Source: JAZNQL01 sp045531205 (GTDB lineage: Bacteria; Bacillota; Clostridia; UMGS1883; UMGS1540). Taken from it: DNA of 47,788 bases. The notes under the pieces are model-generated. The model had not been told where the DNA came from. It made no database searches and saw nothing but the letters and a program-made list of their open reading frames with translations. Both the position numbers and the translations under genes were made by a program. Shown here piece by piece: positions 33,501 to 40,970 of the stretch. Each line of letters starts with the position of its first letter. The first letter of the stretch is position 1. The stretch spans positions 1-47,788 of the forward strand of contig JAZSDN010000044.1 in the NCBI GenBank assembly GCA_045531205.1. The letters are read 5' to 3'.

Positions 33501-33938
33501 GTTACCACACACTTTTTCACCGTATGCTTATTGAGTACAATGCTACGATACGAGAAGAGCATAGCCTTAACAACTAACGCTAAAGATGGTTTTTAAATAT
33601 AAATTTTGCCCCATCCATCGTTAAAAGCCTCGGGAATATTTACTATATTCCCTGCGTTTTTGCCTTGACTGAAACAAAATTTATTATTTTAAAACTCCAA
33701 AGGACCTCAAATGTATGAATTTTTGAGCAGATTTCGGCGCGGAGGACGAAGTAAGGCTGACGCCTTTCAAGGACGACAAACCGGAAGATGCCGAAAATTC
33801 ACCATTTGAGGCGTCTTCAGTGTTGGTTGTTAAGGCTACGCTTTTTACAATAGCGTATGTGCCAGTACTCAAAAAAATACATACAATAATCAGTATATTT
33901 TATAAGCATATTAAATTGTAGTGAAAAAGTGTGGTACA
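33501..33938. repeat. MITE-like element with long imperfect terminal inverted repeats
   Basis: The left end reads TACCACACACTTTTTCAC (about 33503-33520) and the right end, complemented, TACCACACTTTTTCAC (33921-33937). Further in, GAGTAC, ATACG and GCATAGCCTTAACAACTAAC on the left (33533-33579) match GAGTAC, ATACG and GCGTAGCCTTAACAACCAAC on the complemented right (about 33822-33870). The arms are thus homologous over roughly 80-110 bp. The roughly 440-bp interior has no credible reading frame but has hairpins, e.g. GGGAATAT-N5-ATATTCCC (33632-33652). A non-autonomous transposable element is the simplest reading. Confidence 0.65.
33705..33811 (+). other. structured core of the MITE-like element with paired GGACGA strands
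   Basis: CCTCAAATG (33705-33713) pairs with CATTTGAGG (33803-33811) and GAATTTT (33717-33723) with AAAATTC (33794-33800). At the tip AAGGC-TGAC-GCCTT (33753-33766) forms a hairpin flanked on both sides by the same string GGACGA (33744-33749 and 33771-33776). Two identical unpaired strands facing each other look like a defined RNA internal loop rather than a decayed palindrome. Function unknown. Confidence 0.5.
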
Positions 33939-34028
33939 AATATTATATCACTTATTTTTAAAAATATCAACAAAAAAAGCATATTAAATTCCTGGAAAAT
34001 TGTCTTTTTATTATCGAAAAACACATCA

Positions 34029-34052
34029 AAAACCGCGTTTTTAAGCGGTTTT
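34029..34052. terminator. terminator-like hairpin
   Basis: AAAACCGC pairs with GCGGTTTT around an 8-nt loop, in the gene-free stretch between ftsZ and the G5/3D gene. Confidence 0.55.
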
Positions 34053-34179
34053 GGCACTCTTTAATTTTTAAAAATCCTAAAAAACCCTCAAAATATCTCC
34101 TAAAAAATGGAAAAAATCTTCAAATTTTTTCATAACTTTTTTAAAACTTTTGTAACACTTTTTTAAATATTGCAAAATT

Positions 34180-34217
34180 GCTCTAAACCTTTGTAAAACA
34201 AGGGTTTAGAGCGTTTT
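34180..34217 (+). terminator. terminator-like hairpin upstream of the G5/3D gene
   Basis: GCTCTAAACC (34180-34189) pairs with GGTTTAGAGC (34203-34212), extended by TTG/CAA, followed by GTTTTT. It isolates the promoter at 34287. Confidence 0.75.
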
Positions 34218-34286
34218 TGATTTTTTAAATAAAATATTTTGCCAAAATTTTTTGGGGAATAAAAATTTTTAAAAATCATAAAATAT

Positions 34287-34315
34287 TTGACAAAATAAGA
34301 AATTTGAGGTACAAT
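34287..34315 (+). promoter_or_regulatory. promoter of the G5/3D gene
   Basis: TTGACA (34287-34292), 17-bp spacer, TACAAT (34310-34315). Confidence 0.85.
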
Positions 34316-34339
34316 GACCACCTGTAAAGGAGTGATTTG

Positions 34340-35557
34340 ATGTTTAAATTCACCGAATTGCTAAAGAACTTTATGAAAAAGAGATATGTAATGTCAGCAG
34401 TTTCTCTTATAACCCTTTCGGCATTTTCATTAGTTCTTTGCGCATCGACCACACTCAAAACTGTTAACATTTTTGAGAAGGGCGATGTAACAATTTCGGA
34501 AACAAAAGGTCTTCTTGTTGAAGATGTACTTGAAGAAGAAAATATTAAACTCAACGCTAAAGACAGAGTTATCCCTTCGGCAAATTCCGAAATATACGAA
34601 GGTATGGATATTGAAGTTCGCAGAGCCGTAAAAGTTTATCTTACAGTAGATGGTAAAGAAAGAAAGATAAAAACATCGGCAACCACAGTAGGACAGTTTC
34701 TCAAAGAAGAAAATATAAATGTTTCTCCCTGCGATATTATAATCCCTGATGCAAATACCGAAATTACTGCAGGTATGAGCGTAAACGTTAAAATGGCAAA
34801 AAAAATAACCTTCTCAAATTTCGGAGAAATTTCTGAGGAATATACTCACGCAGAAACGGTAGCAGATTTTCTTGAAGAAAAGAATGTTACTTTAGCTAAA
34901 AAAGAAAAGCTGAATGTTCCTGCAAAAACACCTTTGAAAAATTACATGCTTATCGAAACAATAAGATGCACAGAGGAAGTTTGCACAGTAAACGAAGTTG
35001 TTCCCTTTGAGGTAATACCTGTTTACACTCTTTATGAGGAAAGAGGAACAGAAAGCGTTGTTAAAGAAGGTTCAAACGGTGAAAGAGAGGTTACCTACCG
35101 CATATCTTACGAAAACGGCAGAGAAGTAAGGCGTGTAGAAACCAAAACCAAAAATATTAAAAAGCCTGTATGTGCAATATATGAATATGGTATGTCAGAA
35201 ACACCTGTTTCAAAAGCAGAAAAGGCTAAAAAGACAAACCGCAAAATTCAGATGACAGCAACAGCTTATGACCTTTCTTATGCAAGCTGCGGTAAAAACC
35301 CGGGTGATTACGGCTACGGAATAACCGCAAGCGGAATGAGAGCAGCTTATGGAGTTATAGCAGTTGACCCAAAAGTAATTCCTTTGGGAACAAAGCTTTA
35401 TGTTGAATCTCCCGATGGCTCGTGGTCATACGGATACTGCGTTGCAGGCGACACAGGCGGAAGCATAAAAGGTAACAGAGTAGACCTTTTCTATAACTCC
35501 CATAGTGAAGCCGTAAGCTTTGGCAGAAGAACAGTTGATGTTTATATATTAAGCTAA
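34340..35557 (+). CDS. cell-wall protein with DUF348 repeats, G5 and 3D domains (YabE/Rpf-like)
   Basis: A 405-residue exported or membrane-anchored protein (hydrophobic segment about 18-38). Three ubiquitin-like DUF348 repeats (about 45-210) are marked by VLEEENI, FLKEENI and FLEEKNV. A G5 domain (about 220-285) precedes a C-terminal 3D domain (about 305-405) with the aspartates of MTATAYD, IAVDPKVIPLG and GDTGG...RVDLF. The 3D fold is the lytic double-psi barrel of MltA-like and resuscitation proteins, so peptidoglycan cleavage is expected. I start at ATG 34340 after AAAGGAGTG; the TTG 3 bp before is also possible. Confidence 0.88.
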   Translation: MFKFTELLKNFMKKRYVMSAVSLITLSAFSLVLCASTTLKTVNIFEKGDVTISETKGLLVEDVLEEENIKLNAKDRVIPSANSEIYEGMDIEVRRAVKVYLTVDGKERKIKTSATTVGQFLKEENINVSPCDIIIPDANTEITAGMSVNVKMAKKITFSNFGEISEEYTHAETVADFLEEKNVTLAKKEKLNVPAKTPLKNYMLIETIRCTEEVCTVNEVVPFEVIPVYTLYEERGTESVVKEGSNGEREVTYRISYENGREVRRVETKTKNIKKPVCAIYEYGMSETPVSKAEKAKKTNRKIQMTATAYDLSYASCGKNPGDYGYGITASGMRAAYGVIAVDPKVIPLGTKLYVESPDGSWSYGYCVAGDTGGSIKGNRVDLFYNSHSEAVSFGRRTVDVYILS

Positions 35558-35562
35558 AAATT

Positions 35563-35592
35563 AAAACCGTTGCGAATTGCAACGGTTTTTTT
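35563..35592 (+). terminator. terminator after the G5/3D gene
   Basis: AAAACCGTTGC pairs with GCAACGGTTTT around GAATT and runs into eight or more Ts. Confidence 0.92.
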
Positions 35593-35600
35593 TATAATAT

Positions 35601-35629
35601 TTGACTTATAGTGCGAAAAATTGTATAAT
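35601..35629 (+). promoter_or_regulatory. promoter of the dehydrogenase-lipoprotein transcript
   Basis: TTGACT (35601-35606), 17-bp spacer, TATAAT (35624-35629). Confidence 0.85.
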
Positions 35630-35661
35630 AAACTTAAATAGAAGTTTAAAGGAGTTTAAAT

Positions 35662-36609
35662 ATGAAAATATCTATCCTTGATGCAAAAACACTTGGTACA
35701 GATTTAGATCTTACACCAATAAAAAATATAGCTGATACCGAAGTTTATGGCACAACAGCACCCGAAGAGGTCGAAAAACGCATCTCTGACAGTGATATTG
35801 TGATAATAAACAAAATTAGGCTTTCGGAGCATAATCTTAAAAATGCGGGCAATTTAAAGCTTATTTGCCTTGCAGCAACAGGGTATGATAATGTTGATAC
35901 AGAATACTGTGCAAAAAAAGGCATAGGTGTATGCAATGTTGTGGGCTATTCAACCGAGAGTGTTGCACAGCTTACCCTTGCATTTGCTTTTTCTCTTTCA
36001 ACAAATATCCCTGCATTTTGCAAGTATGTTTCAAACGGAGAATATTCAAAAGGCACTGTTGCAAATAAGCTTGAACCTGTATACCACGAAATGGCAGGAA
36101 AAACATGGGGCATTATAGGCTGCGGGAATATAGGCGGCAGAGTTGCAAAGGTTGCAGACGCATTAGGTTGCAGAGTAATTGTAAATAAACGCACTCCTTC
36201 CGATATATACGAAAATGCAGATATTGATACAATTTGCAAAACAGCCGATATTATAAGTCTTCATCTTCCTTTAAGTGACCAAACACGAGGCATCATAAAC
36301 CGCGAAAGAATACATAAGATGAAACCATCGGCTATACTTATCAATGTTGCAAGAGGAGCAGTAACAGACGAAGAGGCAGTAACCGAAGCTATTTTGAATA
36401 AAAAAATAGGCGGCTTTGGATGCGATGTTTATTCCGAAGAACCATTCAGAGAAAATCATCCTTTTTATGCAATAAAAGACCTTGAAAACGTAATGCTAAC
36501 ACCTCACATGGCATGGGGAGCATACGAAGCAAGGGTAAGATGTGTAAACGAAATAGCACAGAATATAAAAAGCTTTATAGCAGGCGAAAAAAGAAACAGA
36601 GTAGAATAG
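35662..36609 (+). CDS. D-isomer-specific 2-hydroxyacid dehydrogenase
   Basis: A 315-residue NAD-dependent dehydrogenase that interconverts a D-2-hydroxyacid and its 2-oxoacid. It shows the NAD loop GCGNIG (153-158) and the catalytic set Arg231 (NVARGA), Glu259/260 (YSEEPF) and His282 (TPHMAW). ATGYDNVD (73-80) and YSTESVAQ (96-103) resemble glycerate dehydrogenase/hydroxypyruvate reductase more than D-lactate dehydrogenase; substrate not settled. AAAGGAG precedes the ATG. Its TAG stop codon lies inside a copy of the repeat found at 33561-33585, so the original C-terminus may have been changed by that insertion. Confidence 0.88.
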   Translation: MKISILDAKTLGTDLDLTPIKNIADTEVYGTTAPEEVEKRISDSDIVIINKIRLSEHNLKNAGNLKLICLAATGYDNVDTEYCAKKGIGVCNVVGYSTESVAQLTLAFAFSLSTNIPAFCKYVSNGEYSKGTVANKLEPVYHEMAGKTWGIIGCGNIGGRVAKVADALGCRVIVNKRTPSDIYENADIDTICKTADIISLHLPLSDQTRGIINRERIHKMKPSAILINVARGAVTDEEAVTEAILNKKIGGFGCDVYSEEPFRENHPFYAIKDLENVMLTPHMAWGAYEARVRCVNEIAQNIKSFIAGEKRNRVE

Positions 36610-36642
36610 CCTTAACAACCAGCGCTAAAGTTGATTGTTAAG
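36606..36642. repeat. third copy of the MITE-arm repeat
   Basis: The 25 bases at 36606-36630 match 33561-33585 at 23 positions (start ATAGCCTTAACAAC, end GCTAAAG). Here the copy forms its own hairpin, CTTAACAA (36611-36618) with TTGTTAAG (36635-36642). It spans the dehydrogenase stop codon and ends about 3 bp before the ribosome binding site of the next gene. Confidence 0.8.
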
Positions 36643-36657
36643 TCTAAGGAGGAAATT

Positions 36658-37593
36658 ATGAAAAAATTAGTTATACCCTTTGTTTTAATGGCAATGCTTT
36701 TATCGGGTTGTCCGCAAAGCACAAGCATAGGAATAATAGGCGGTGCCGACGGACCTACAAGTATTATAGTTTCGGATAAAAACGGCCATACACTAAAAAG
36801 ACCTTTAAGAATGATAAAGGTTGACGGAAAGCTTTATTATGATACCGATGAAGAAAGTGAAGTGACAGCACGTTGCGGTACGCTTGACGGAAATTTAACC
36901 AAAGCAGGCAAAGAATACGAAATACCCCAAAATAATAATGAATGTAATTTTGATGGAGCTGAAGGATACCAGAATTTCAGCGAGGTTGCAAAGGAAGTTT
37001 TAATAAACAATGAATGGGTAATTTTCAGACTGTTTGACGATCCCGAACAGGATATGAGCATTTATAAATACTGCTTTTATTTGAAAGGCAGAACAAAAAA
37101 TGCAGCAGAAGATGCAGAAATAGTTGTACTTACAGAGGATAAGGACATTGATTTTAATAAATTTGCGGACAGCATGTTAGATTCTACGGCTACTCCCTCT
37201 GAAAGGCAATATAAAACAACCTTCCGTCTCTTTGACGATTATGAGGGTATAACACTCTATGCAAAAGATGTAACAAACAAAGGTCTCACTCTTGTGTTTG
37301 AGCATTTTGACGACGAAATAGAAAACGAAGATTTTCAGACAGGCGACTGGTACATAATTGAAAAAGAAGAAAACGGAAACTGGAAAGAAGTAAAAGCAAA
37401 ACAAGAGGATATTGTTTTTAACGCAATAGCCTATATGATTGAAAAAAACAGTAGTACCGAGCTTGTGCTTAATTGGGAATTTTTATACGGTGAGCTTCCA
37501 AAAGGAAACTACAGAGTTGCAAAGGAAGTAATAAAGGTAGAAGAACCCGGTGATTTTGAAAAAGAAATACTGTACGCATATTTTTCAATTTAA
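36658..37593 (+). CDS. lipoprotein with GIIGGADGPT motif, function unknown
   Basis: A 311-residue exported lipoprotein. I start at ATG 36658 after AAGGAGG. A signal sequence ends in the lipobox LLSGC with Cys18. Six residues later comes IGIIGGADGPTSIIVS (24-39), a string otherwise known from the membrane core of beta subunits of sodium-pumping decarboxylases (OadB/GcdB); nothing else here resembles that ten-span protein. The rest is acidic, soluble and beta-rich, with two similar segments (RLFDDPEQDMSIY and RLFDDYEGITLY), suggesting a duplicated domain. I do not recognise its family. It shares a transcript with the dehydrogenase. Confidence 0.75.
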   Translation: MKKLVIPFVLMAMLLSGCPQSTSIGIIGGADGPTSIIVSDKNGHTLKRPLRMIKVDGKLYYDTDEESEVTARCGTLDGNLTKAGKEYEIPQNNNECNFDGAEGYQNFSEVAKEVLINNEWVIFRLFDDPEQDMSIYKYCFYLKGRTKNAAEDAEIVVLTEDKDIDFNKFADSMLDSTATPSERQYKTTFRLFDDYEGITLYAKDVTNKGLTLVFEHFDDEIENEDFQTGDWYIIEKEENGNWKEVKAKQEDIVFNAIAYMIEKNSSTELVLNWEFLYGELPKGNYRVAKEVIKVEEPGDFEKEILYAYFSI

Positions 37594-37594
37594 T

Positions 37595-37625
37595 AAAAAA
37601 CGCTGTCGAAAGACAGCGTTTTTTT
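37595..37625. terminator. bidirectional terminator
   Basis: AAAAAACGCTGTC pairs with GACAGCGTTTTTT around a GAAA tetraloop; serves the lipoprotein gene and the converging alcohol dehydrogenase gene. Confidence 0.95.
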
Positions 37626-37637
37626 ATTAAATTAATA

Positions 37638-38855
37638 TTAGAAATCAACTTCTGTATCGTAGTAACAACATTTAAGAAGCTTTTCCATTTCTTCTGCAGA
37701 AATCTTACGGGGGTTAGAACCTGTGCAAGCATCTGCTACAGCATTCTTTGCAATTTCAGGAAGTCTTTCAAGGAAAATTTCTTCGGGAACGAAGCCCTGT
37801 TCGCAGGGATAGCTGTCAGCACCGTAGTTTTTGATGCACTGGGGAATGTTGAGCGCATCGTTCATACCGCGTAAGAAAGCAATAAGATTTGCAACCTTTT
37901 CGTCATCGTTTGCACCGCCAAGTCCCATATAATCAGCAATTACGCCGTAACGCTTTTTAGCTGTTTCGTCTTTTGCATTAAAAGCAATAACCTTGGGCAG
38001 GTACATAGCATTTGCTGCACCGTGGATAATGTGAGCACCTAAATCTTCGAAAATAGCACCTGTTTTGTGTGCCATTGAATGAACTATACCTAAAAGTGCG
38101 TTAGAGAAAGCCATACCTGCAAGACACTGTGCGTTGTGCATTGAAGCACGCTTTGTCATATCGCCATTATAAGAATCAACAAGGTCAGCCTGAATCATCT
38201 TAATTGCAAAAATTGCAAGAGGATCTGTAAATTCTGAGTTTGCTGTTGAAACATAAGCTTCAATTGCGTGTGTCATAGCATCCATACCTGTGTGAGCTGT
38301 AAGCTTTTTGGGCATTGTTTCCGCAAGGTCAGGGTCAACTATAGCAACATCAGGTGTGATTTCAAAGTCAGCAAGAGGATATTTAATACCCTTTTCATAA
38401 TCTGTGATTACAGAGAAAGCTGTAACTTCTGTTGCTGTGCCTGATGTAGAAGGAATAGCACAAAAACGTGCTTTTTTACGAAGTGTGGGAATACCGAATA
38501 CAACACACATTTCTTCAAATGTAATTTCGGGGTATTCATATTTAATCCACATAGCCTTTGCAGCATCAATGGGGGAACCGCCACCTATTGCAACAATCCA
38601 GTCAGGCTCAAATTTTGTCATAGCTTCTGCACCACGCATAACTGTGTCAACAGAAGGGTCGGGTTCAATACCTTCAAAAATTTCAACTTCCATTCCTGCT
38701 TCTTTAAGGTATGCACATACTTTGTCAAGAAAACCAAAGCGCTTCATAGAGCCGCCGCCAACGCAAACCATTGCACGTTTGCCACTAAGTGTTTTAAGTG
38801 CTTCCAAAGCACCTTTTCCGTGGTATAAGTCACGGGGTAATGTAAAACGATTCAT
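37638..38855 (-). CDS. iron-containing alcohol dehydrogenase
   Basis: A 405-residue group III (iron-dependent) alcohol dehydrogenase. It has the NAD-binding GGGSPIDAAKAM (about 97-108), PSTSGTATEVT and the metal-site region with Asp in VDPDL and histidines in HTGMDAMTHAIEAY and HSMAHKTGAIFEDLGAH. Such enzymes reduce aldehydes such as butyraldehyde or ethanal at the end of fermentation, or oxidise diols; specificity cannot be read. It is monocistronic with its own promoter and an inverted repeat by the -35 box. Confidence 0.92.
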   Translation of the reverse strand: MNRFTLPRDLYHGKGALEALKTLSGKRAMVCVGGGSMKRFGFLDKVCAYLKEAGMEVEIFEGIEPDPSVDTVMRGAEAMTKFEPDWIVAIGGGSPIDAAKAMWIKYEYPEITFEEMCVVFGIPTLRKKARFCAIPSTSGTATEVTAFSVITDYEKGIKYPLADFEITPDVAIVDPDLAETMPKKLTAHTGMDAMTHAIEAYVSTANSEFTDPLAIFAIKMIQADLVDSYNGDMTKRASMHNAQCLAGMAFSNALLGIVHSMAHKTGAIFEDLGAHIIHGAANAMYLPKVIAFNAKDETAKKRYGVIADYMGLGGANDDEKVANLIAFLRGMNDALNIPQCIKNYGADSYPCEQGFVPEEIFLERLPEIAKNAVADACTGSNPRKISAEEMEKLLKCCYYDTEVDF

Positions 38856-38896
38856 AACTAAACCTCCAAAAAATATTTTATTAATTTACACGAAGT

Positions 38897-38925
38897 ATAT
38901 TAACATAAAAGGGGTAAAAAGTCAA
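38897..38925 (-). promoter_or_regulatory. promoter of the alcohol dehydrogenase gene
   Basis: On the minus strand TTGACT (38925-38920), 17-bp spacer, TAATAT (38902-38897). Confidence 0.8.
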
Positions 38926-38948
38926 TGTAAAAAGAAAACTTCATTGAC
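38921..38948. promoter_or_regulatory. inverted repeat at the alcohol dehydrogenase -35 box
   Basis: GTCAATG (38921-38927) and CATTGAC (38942-38948) form a perfect 7-bp inverted repeat with 14 bp between. One arm overlaps the -35, so an operator role is plausible. No regulator is identified. Confidence 0.4.
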
Positions 38949-39069
38949 TTTGCAATAATATTACCATATAATAAGAATAAAATGGCGTAATAGGCGATTT
39001 TATGACGAAAAACCACTCCAAAAAGTCTAAAATTATACGCAATCTTATCGGCTAAAGAGTAAATTTTTA

Positions 39070-39098
39070 TTGCTTTTCTTTAAAAAGTGGAATATAAT
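39070..39098 (+). promoter_or_regulatory. promoter of the cysteine synthase gene
   Basis: TTGCTT (39070-39075), 17-bp spacer, TATAAT (39093-39098), 34 bp before the start codon. Confidence 0.75.
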
Positions 39099-39131
39099 GG
39101 ATAAGAATACTGATTATGAAGGACGGATTAA

Positions 39132-40058
39132 ATGATTTGTAATAATATTTTAGAAGCTATAGGGAACACCCCTTTAGTGCGTTTAAACCATTTAACAGAT
39201 GAGGACAGCGCAGAAATACTTGTAAAAATTGAAGGACTTAATGTAGGCGGTTCAATAAAAACAAGAACAGCCTTTAATATGATTTTACAGGCAGAAAAAC
39301 AGGGACTGATAAATTCCGATACAATAATAGTAGAGCCTACAAGCGGAAATCAGGGGATAGGTCTTGCACTTGTTGGCGCAGTAAGAGGGTATAAAACAAT
39401 AATTATTATGCCCGATTCTGTAAGTATCGAGCGTAAAAAGCTTGTTGAGCATTACGGCGCAGAGGTTATACTTGTTCATGATGACGGCGATATAGGCGAA
39501 TGTATAAAGGAATGTATGAACCTTGCCCTTAAAATGAAAAACGAAAACCCAAAGGTTTTTGTACCCCAGCAGTTTGAAAATCCTGCAAACACCGATATTC
39601 AACGCTCGGTTACAGGACAGGAAATATTAAAACAGGCAGGCAAACCCATTCACGGATTTTGCTCGGGTATAGGCACAGGCGGCACCATTACGGGTATAGG
39701 AGAGGCTTTAAAGGCAGAAAATCCCGATATAACAATCTGGGCGGTTGAACCTGAAAATGCTGCAATTCTTTCGGGAGGTTCAATAGGTACTCACGTGCAG
39801 ATGGGAATAGGCGACGGCATAATTCCGCCAATTTTAAACTGTGATATTTATGATGATATTTGTATTATAAAAGATGATGAGGCAATAAAAATATCAAAAG
39901 AGCTTGCAACAAAAGAAGGAATAATGTGCGGTATAAGCAGCGGAACAAATGTTGCGGCAGCAATAAAGCTTGCCAAACGCCTGGGCAAAGGCAAAGTTGT
40001 TGTAACAGTTTTACCCGACACCGCAGAAAGATATTTTTCAACATCGCTTTTTGAGTAA
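39132..40058 (+). CDS. cysK: cysteine synthase (O-acetylserine sulfhydrylase) family
   Basis: A 308-residue PLP enzyme of fold type II that makes cysteine from O-acetylserine and sulfide. The PLP lysine is Lys43 in GGSIKTRTAFNM; most CysK proteins read S-V-K-D-R here, so Asp is replaced by Thr. The asparagine loop PTSGNQGIG (substrate carboxylate) and the phosphate loop SGIGTGGTITG are intact, as is CGISSGTN near the C-terminus. A beta-replacing relative with other chemistry is possible. It is followed after 13 bp by the thioesterase gene. Confidence 0.88.
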   Translation: MICNNILEAIGNTPLVRLNHLTDEDSAEILVKIEGLNVGGSIKTRTAFNMILQAEKQGLINSDTIIVEPTSGNQGIGLALVGAVRGYKTIIIMPDSVSIERKKLVEHYGAEVILVHDDGDIGECIKECMNLALKMKNENPKVFVPQQFENPANTDIQRSVTGQEILKQAGKPIHGFCSGIGTGGTITGIGEALKAENPDITIWAVEPENAAILSGGSIGTHVQMGIGDGIIPPILNCDIYDDICIIKDDEAIKISKELATKEGIMCGISSGTNVAAAIKLAKRLGKGKVVVTVLPDTAERYFSTSLFE

Positions 40059-40071
40059 AAGGAAGATATAT

Positions 40072-40779
40072 ATGAATTTTTACGAAAACAATTATTATTT
40101 AAGAACATCTGATTTTAATATGGAAAACAACATTAATCCTGCCGCAGTGCTTGATTTGTTTCAGGACGCAGCAGGAAAGCATGCGAGCATTCTGGGAGTA
40201 GGGATGGATGAACTTGAAAAAAAGAATCTCACCTGGGTTGTAATGAGAACTAAATTTCAGATTTTAAAAAATCCCGAGCTTCATTCTACTGTAAAAATAA
40301 AAACCTGGCCCGAAAAACCCCAAAGAGCAATTTTTCAAAGGGATTACGAAATTTACAGCGGTGATGAGCTTATTATAAAAGGTACATCCGAATGGGTGCT
40401 TTTAGACAAAACCACCAATAAAATGGTGCCCGCGCAAGGCGTTTACCCTGAAATGGAGTATTTAACCAAAAAGACATTCCCCGAAAAGCTTACAAAATTT
40501 GCGGATTTTGAAAGTGCGGATATTTGTGGCAAAACCGTGGCAGAATATACCGATATAGATGCAAACGGACATGTAAACAATGCAAAATACGCAAATTATG
40601 TTATGAATGTTTTAAAAAAGCCTGAAGTAATAGATACCTTCCAGATTCATTACCACCGCGAGGTTAAATGCGGCGAAGAGCTTGATATCCAAATAAAGAA
40701 TACAGACGAAGGCTATATTGCAAAAGCACTTGAAAACGGAGAGTCTATGTTTTCCTGCAAAATACTCTTTAAGGAATAG
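40072..40779 (+). CDS. acyl-ACP thioesterase
   Basis: A 235-residue double-hotdog protein of the FatA/FatB family that releases fatty acids from acyl carrier protein. The N-terminal hotdog includes ALLDLF-like AAVLDLFQDAAGKHA and LTWVVMRTKF. The second half has TDIDANGHVNNAKYANYV, with the Asn and His of the catalytic network. I start at ATG 40072 after AAAGGAAG; the frame runs further back over the cysK stop. Bacterial members often supply free acids for membrane or lipoprotein use; the true role here is unknown. Confidence 0.88.
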   Translation: MNFYENNYYLRTSDFNMENNINPAAVLDLFQDAAGKHASILGVGMDELEKKNLTWVVMRTKFQILKNPELHSTVKIKTWPEKPQRAIFQRDYEIYSGDELIIKGTSEWVLLDKTTNKMVPAQGVYPEMEYLTKKTFPEKLTKFADFESADICGKTVAEYTDIDANGHVNNAKYANYVMNVLKKPEVIDTFQIHYHREVKCGEELDIQIKNTDEGYIAKALENGESMFSCKILFKE

Positions 40780-40811
40780 CTTTAAAATATTAAAAAAATT
40801 TCAAAAAACAG

Positions 40812-40840
40812 TTGACAAAACGAATTTGTAGTGCTATAAT
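40812..40840 (+). promoter_or_regulatory. full-consensus promoter of tRNA-Gln
   Basis: TTGACA (40812-40817), 17-bp spacer, TATAAT (40835-40840). Confidence 0.95.
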
Positions 40841-40853
40841 ACTAACTACATTA

Positions 40854-40928
40854 TGCGGCATCGCCAAGCGGTAAGGCAACGGACTCTGACTCCGTCATCC
40901 CAAGGTTCGAATCCTTGTGCCGCAGCCA
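40854..40928 (+). tRNA. tRNA-Gln (anticodon CUG)
   Basis: The acceptor stem TGCGGCA pairs with TGCCGCA, followed by discriminator G and encoded CCA. The anticodon stem ACGGA/TCCGT encloses the loop CTCTGAC, giving anticodon CTG. The T-arm CAAGG-TTCGAAT-CCTTG is canonical. The opening TGCGGCA/TGCCGCA with U1-A72 fits bacterial tRNA-Gln. It reads CAG codons; the UUG isoacceptor must be elsewhere. Confidence 0.96.
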
Positions 40929-40929
40929 G

Positions 40930-40969
40930 AAAAAAAGACAGATTTCGACAAAGAAATCTGTCTTTTTTT
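40930..40969 (+). terminator. tRNA-Gln terminator
   Basis: GACAGATTTC (40937-40946) pairs with GAAATCTGTC (40953-40962), flanked by seven As and seven Ts. Confidence 0.95.
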
Positions 40970-40970
40970 C

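Noticed and set aside
33684..33872. 62-codon minus-strand reading frame inside the MITE-like element
   Set aside because: No ribosome binding site, low-complexity Ser-rich product, and it crosses both the structured core and the inverted arm; best explained as chance.
36658..37593. Beta subunit of a sodium-translocating decarboxylase
   Set aside because: Only the GIIGGADGPT string matches; the protein has one signal segment and no further membrane spans, no partner alpha or gamma subunit is nearby.
38404..38958. 184-codon plus-strand frame opposite the alcohol dehydrogenase gene
   Set aside because: It is antisense to a clear dehydrogenase with intact motifs, has no ribosome binding site and a composition typical of a shadow frame.
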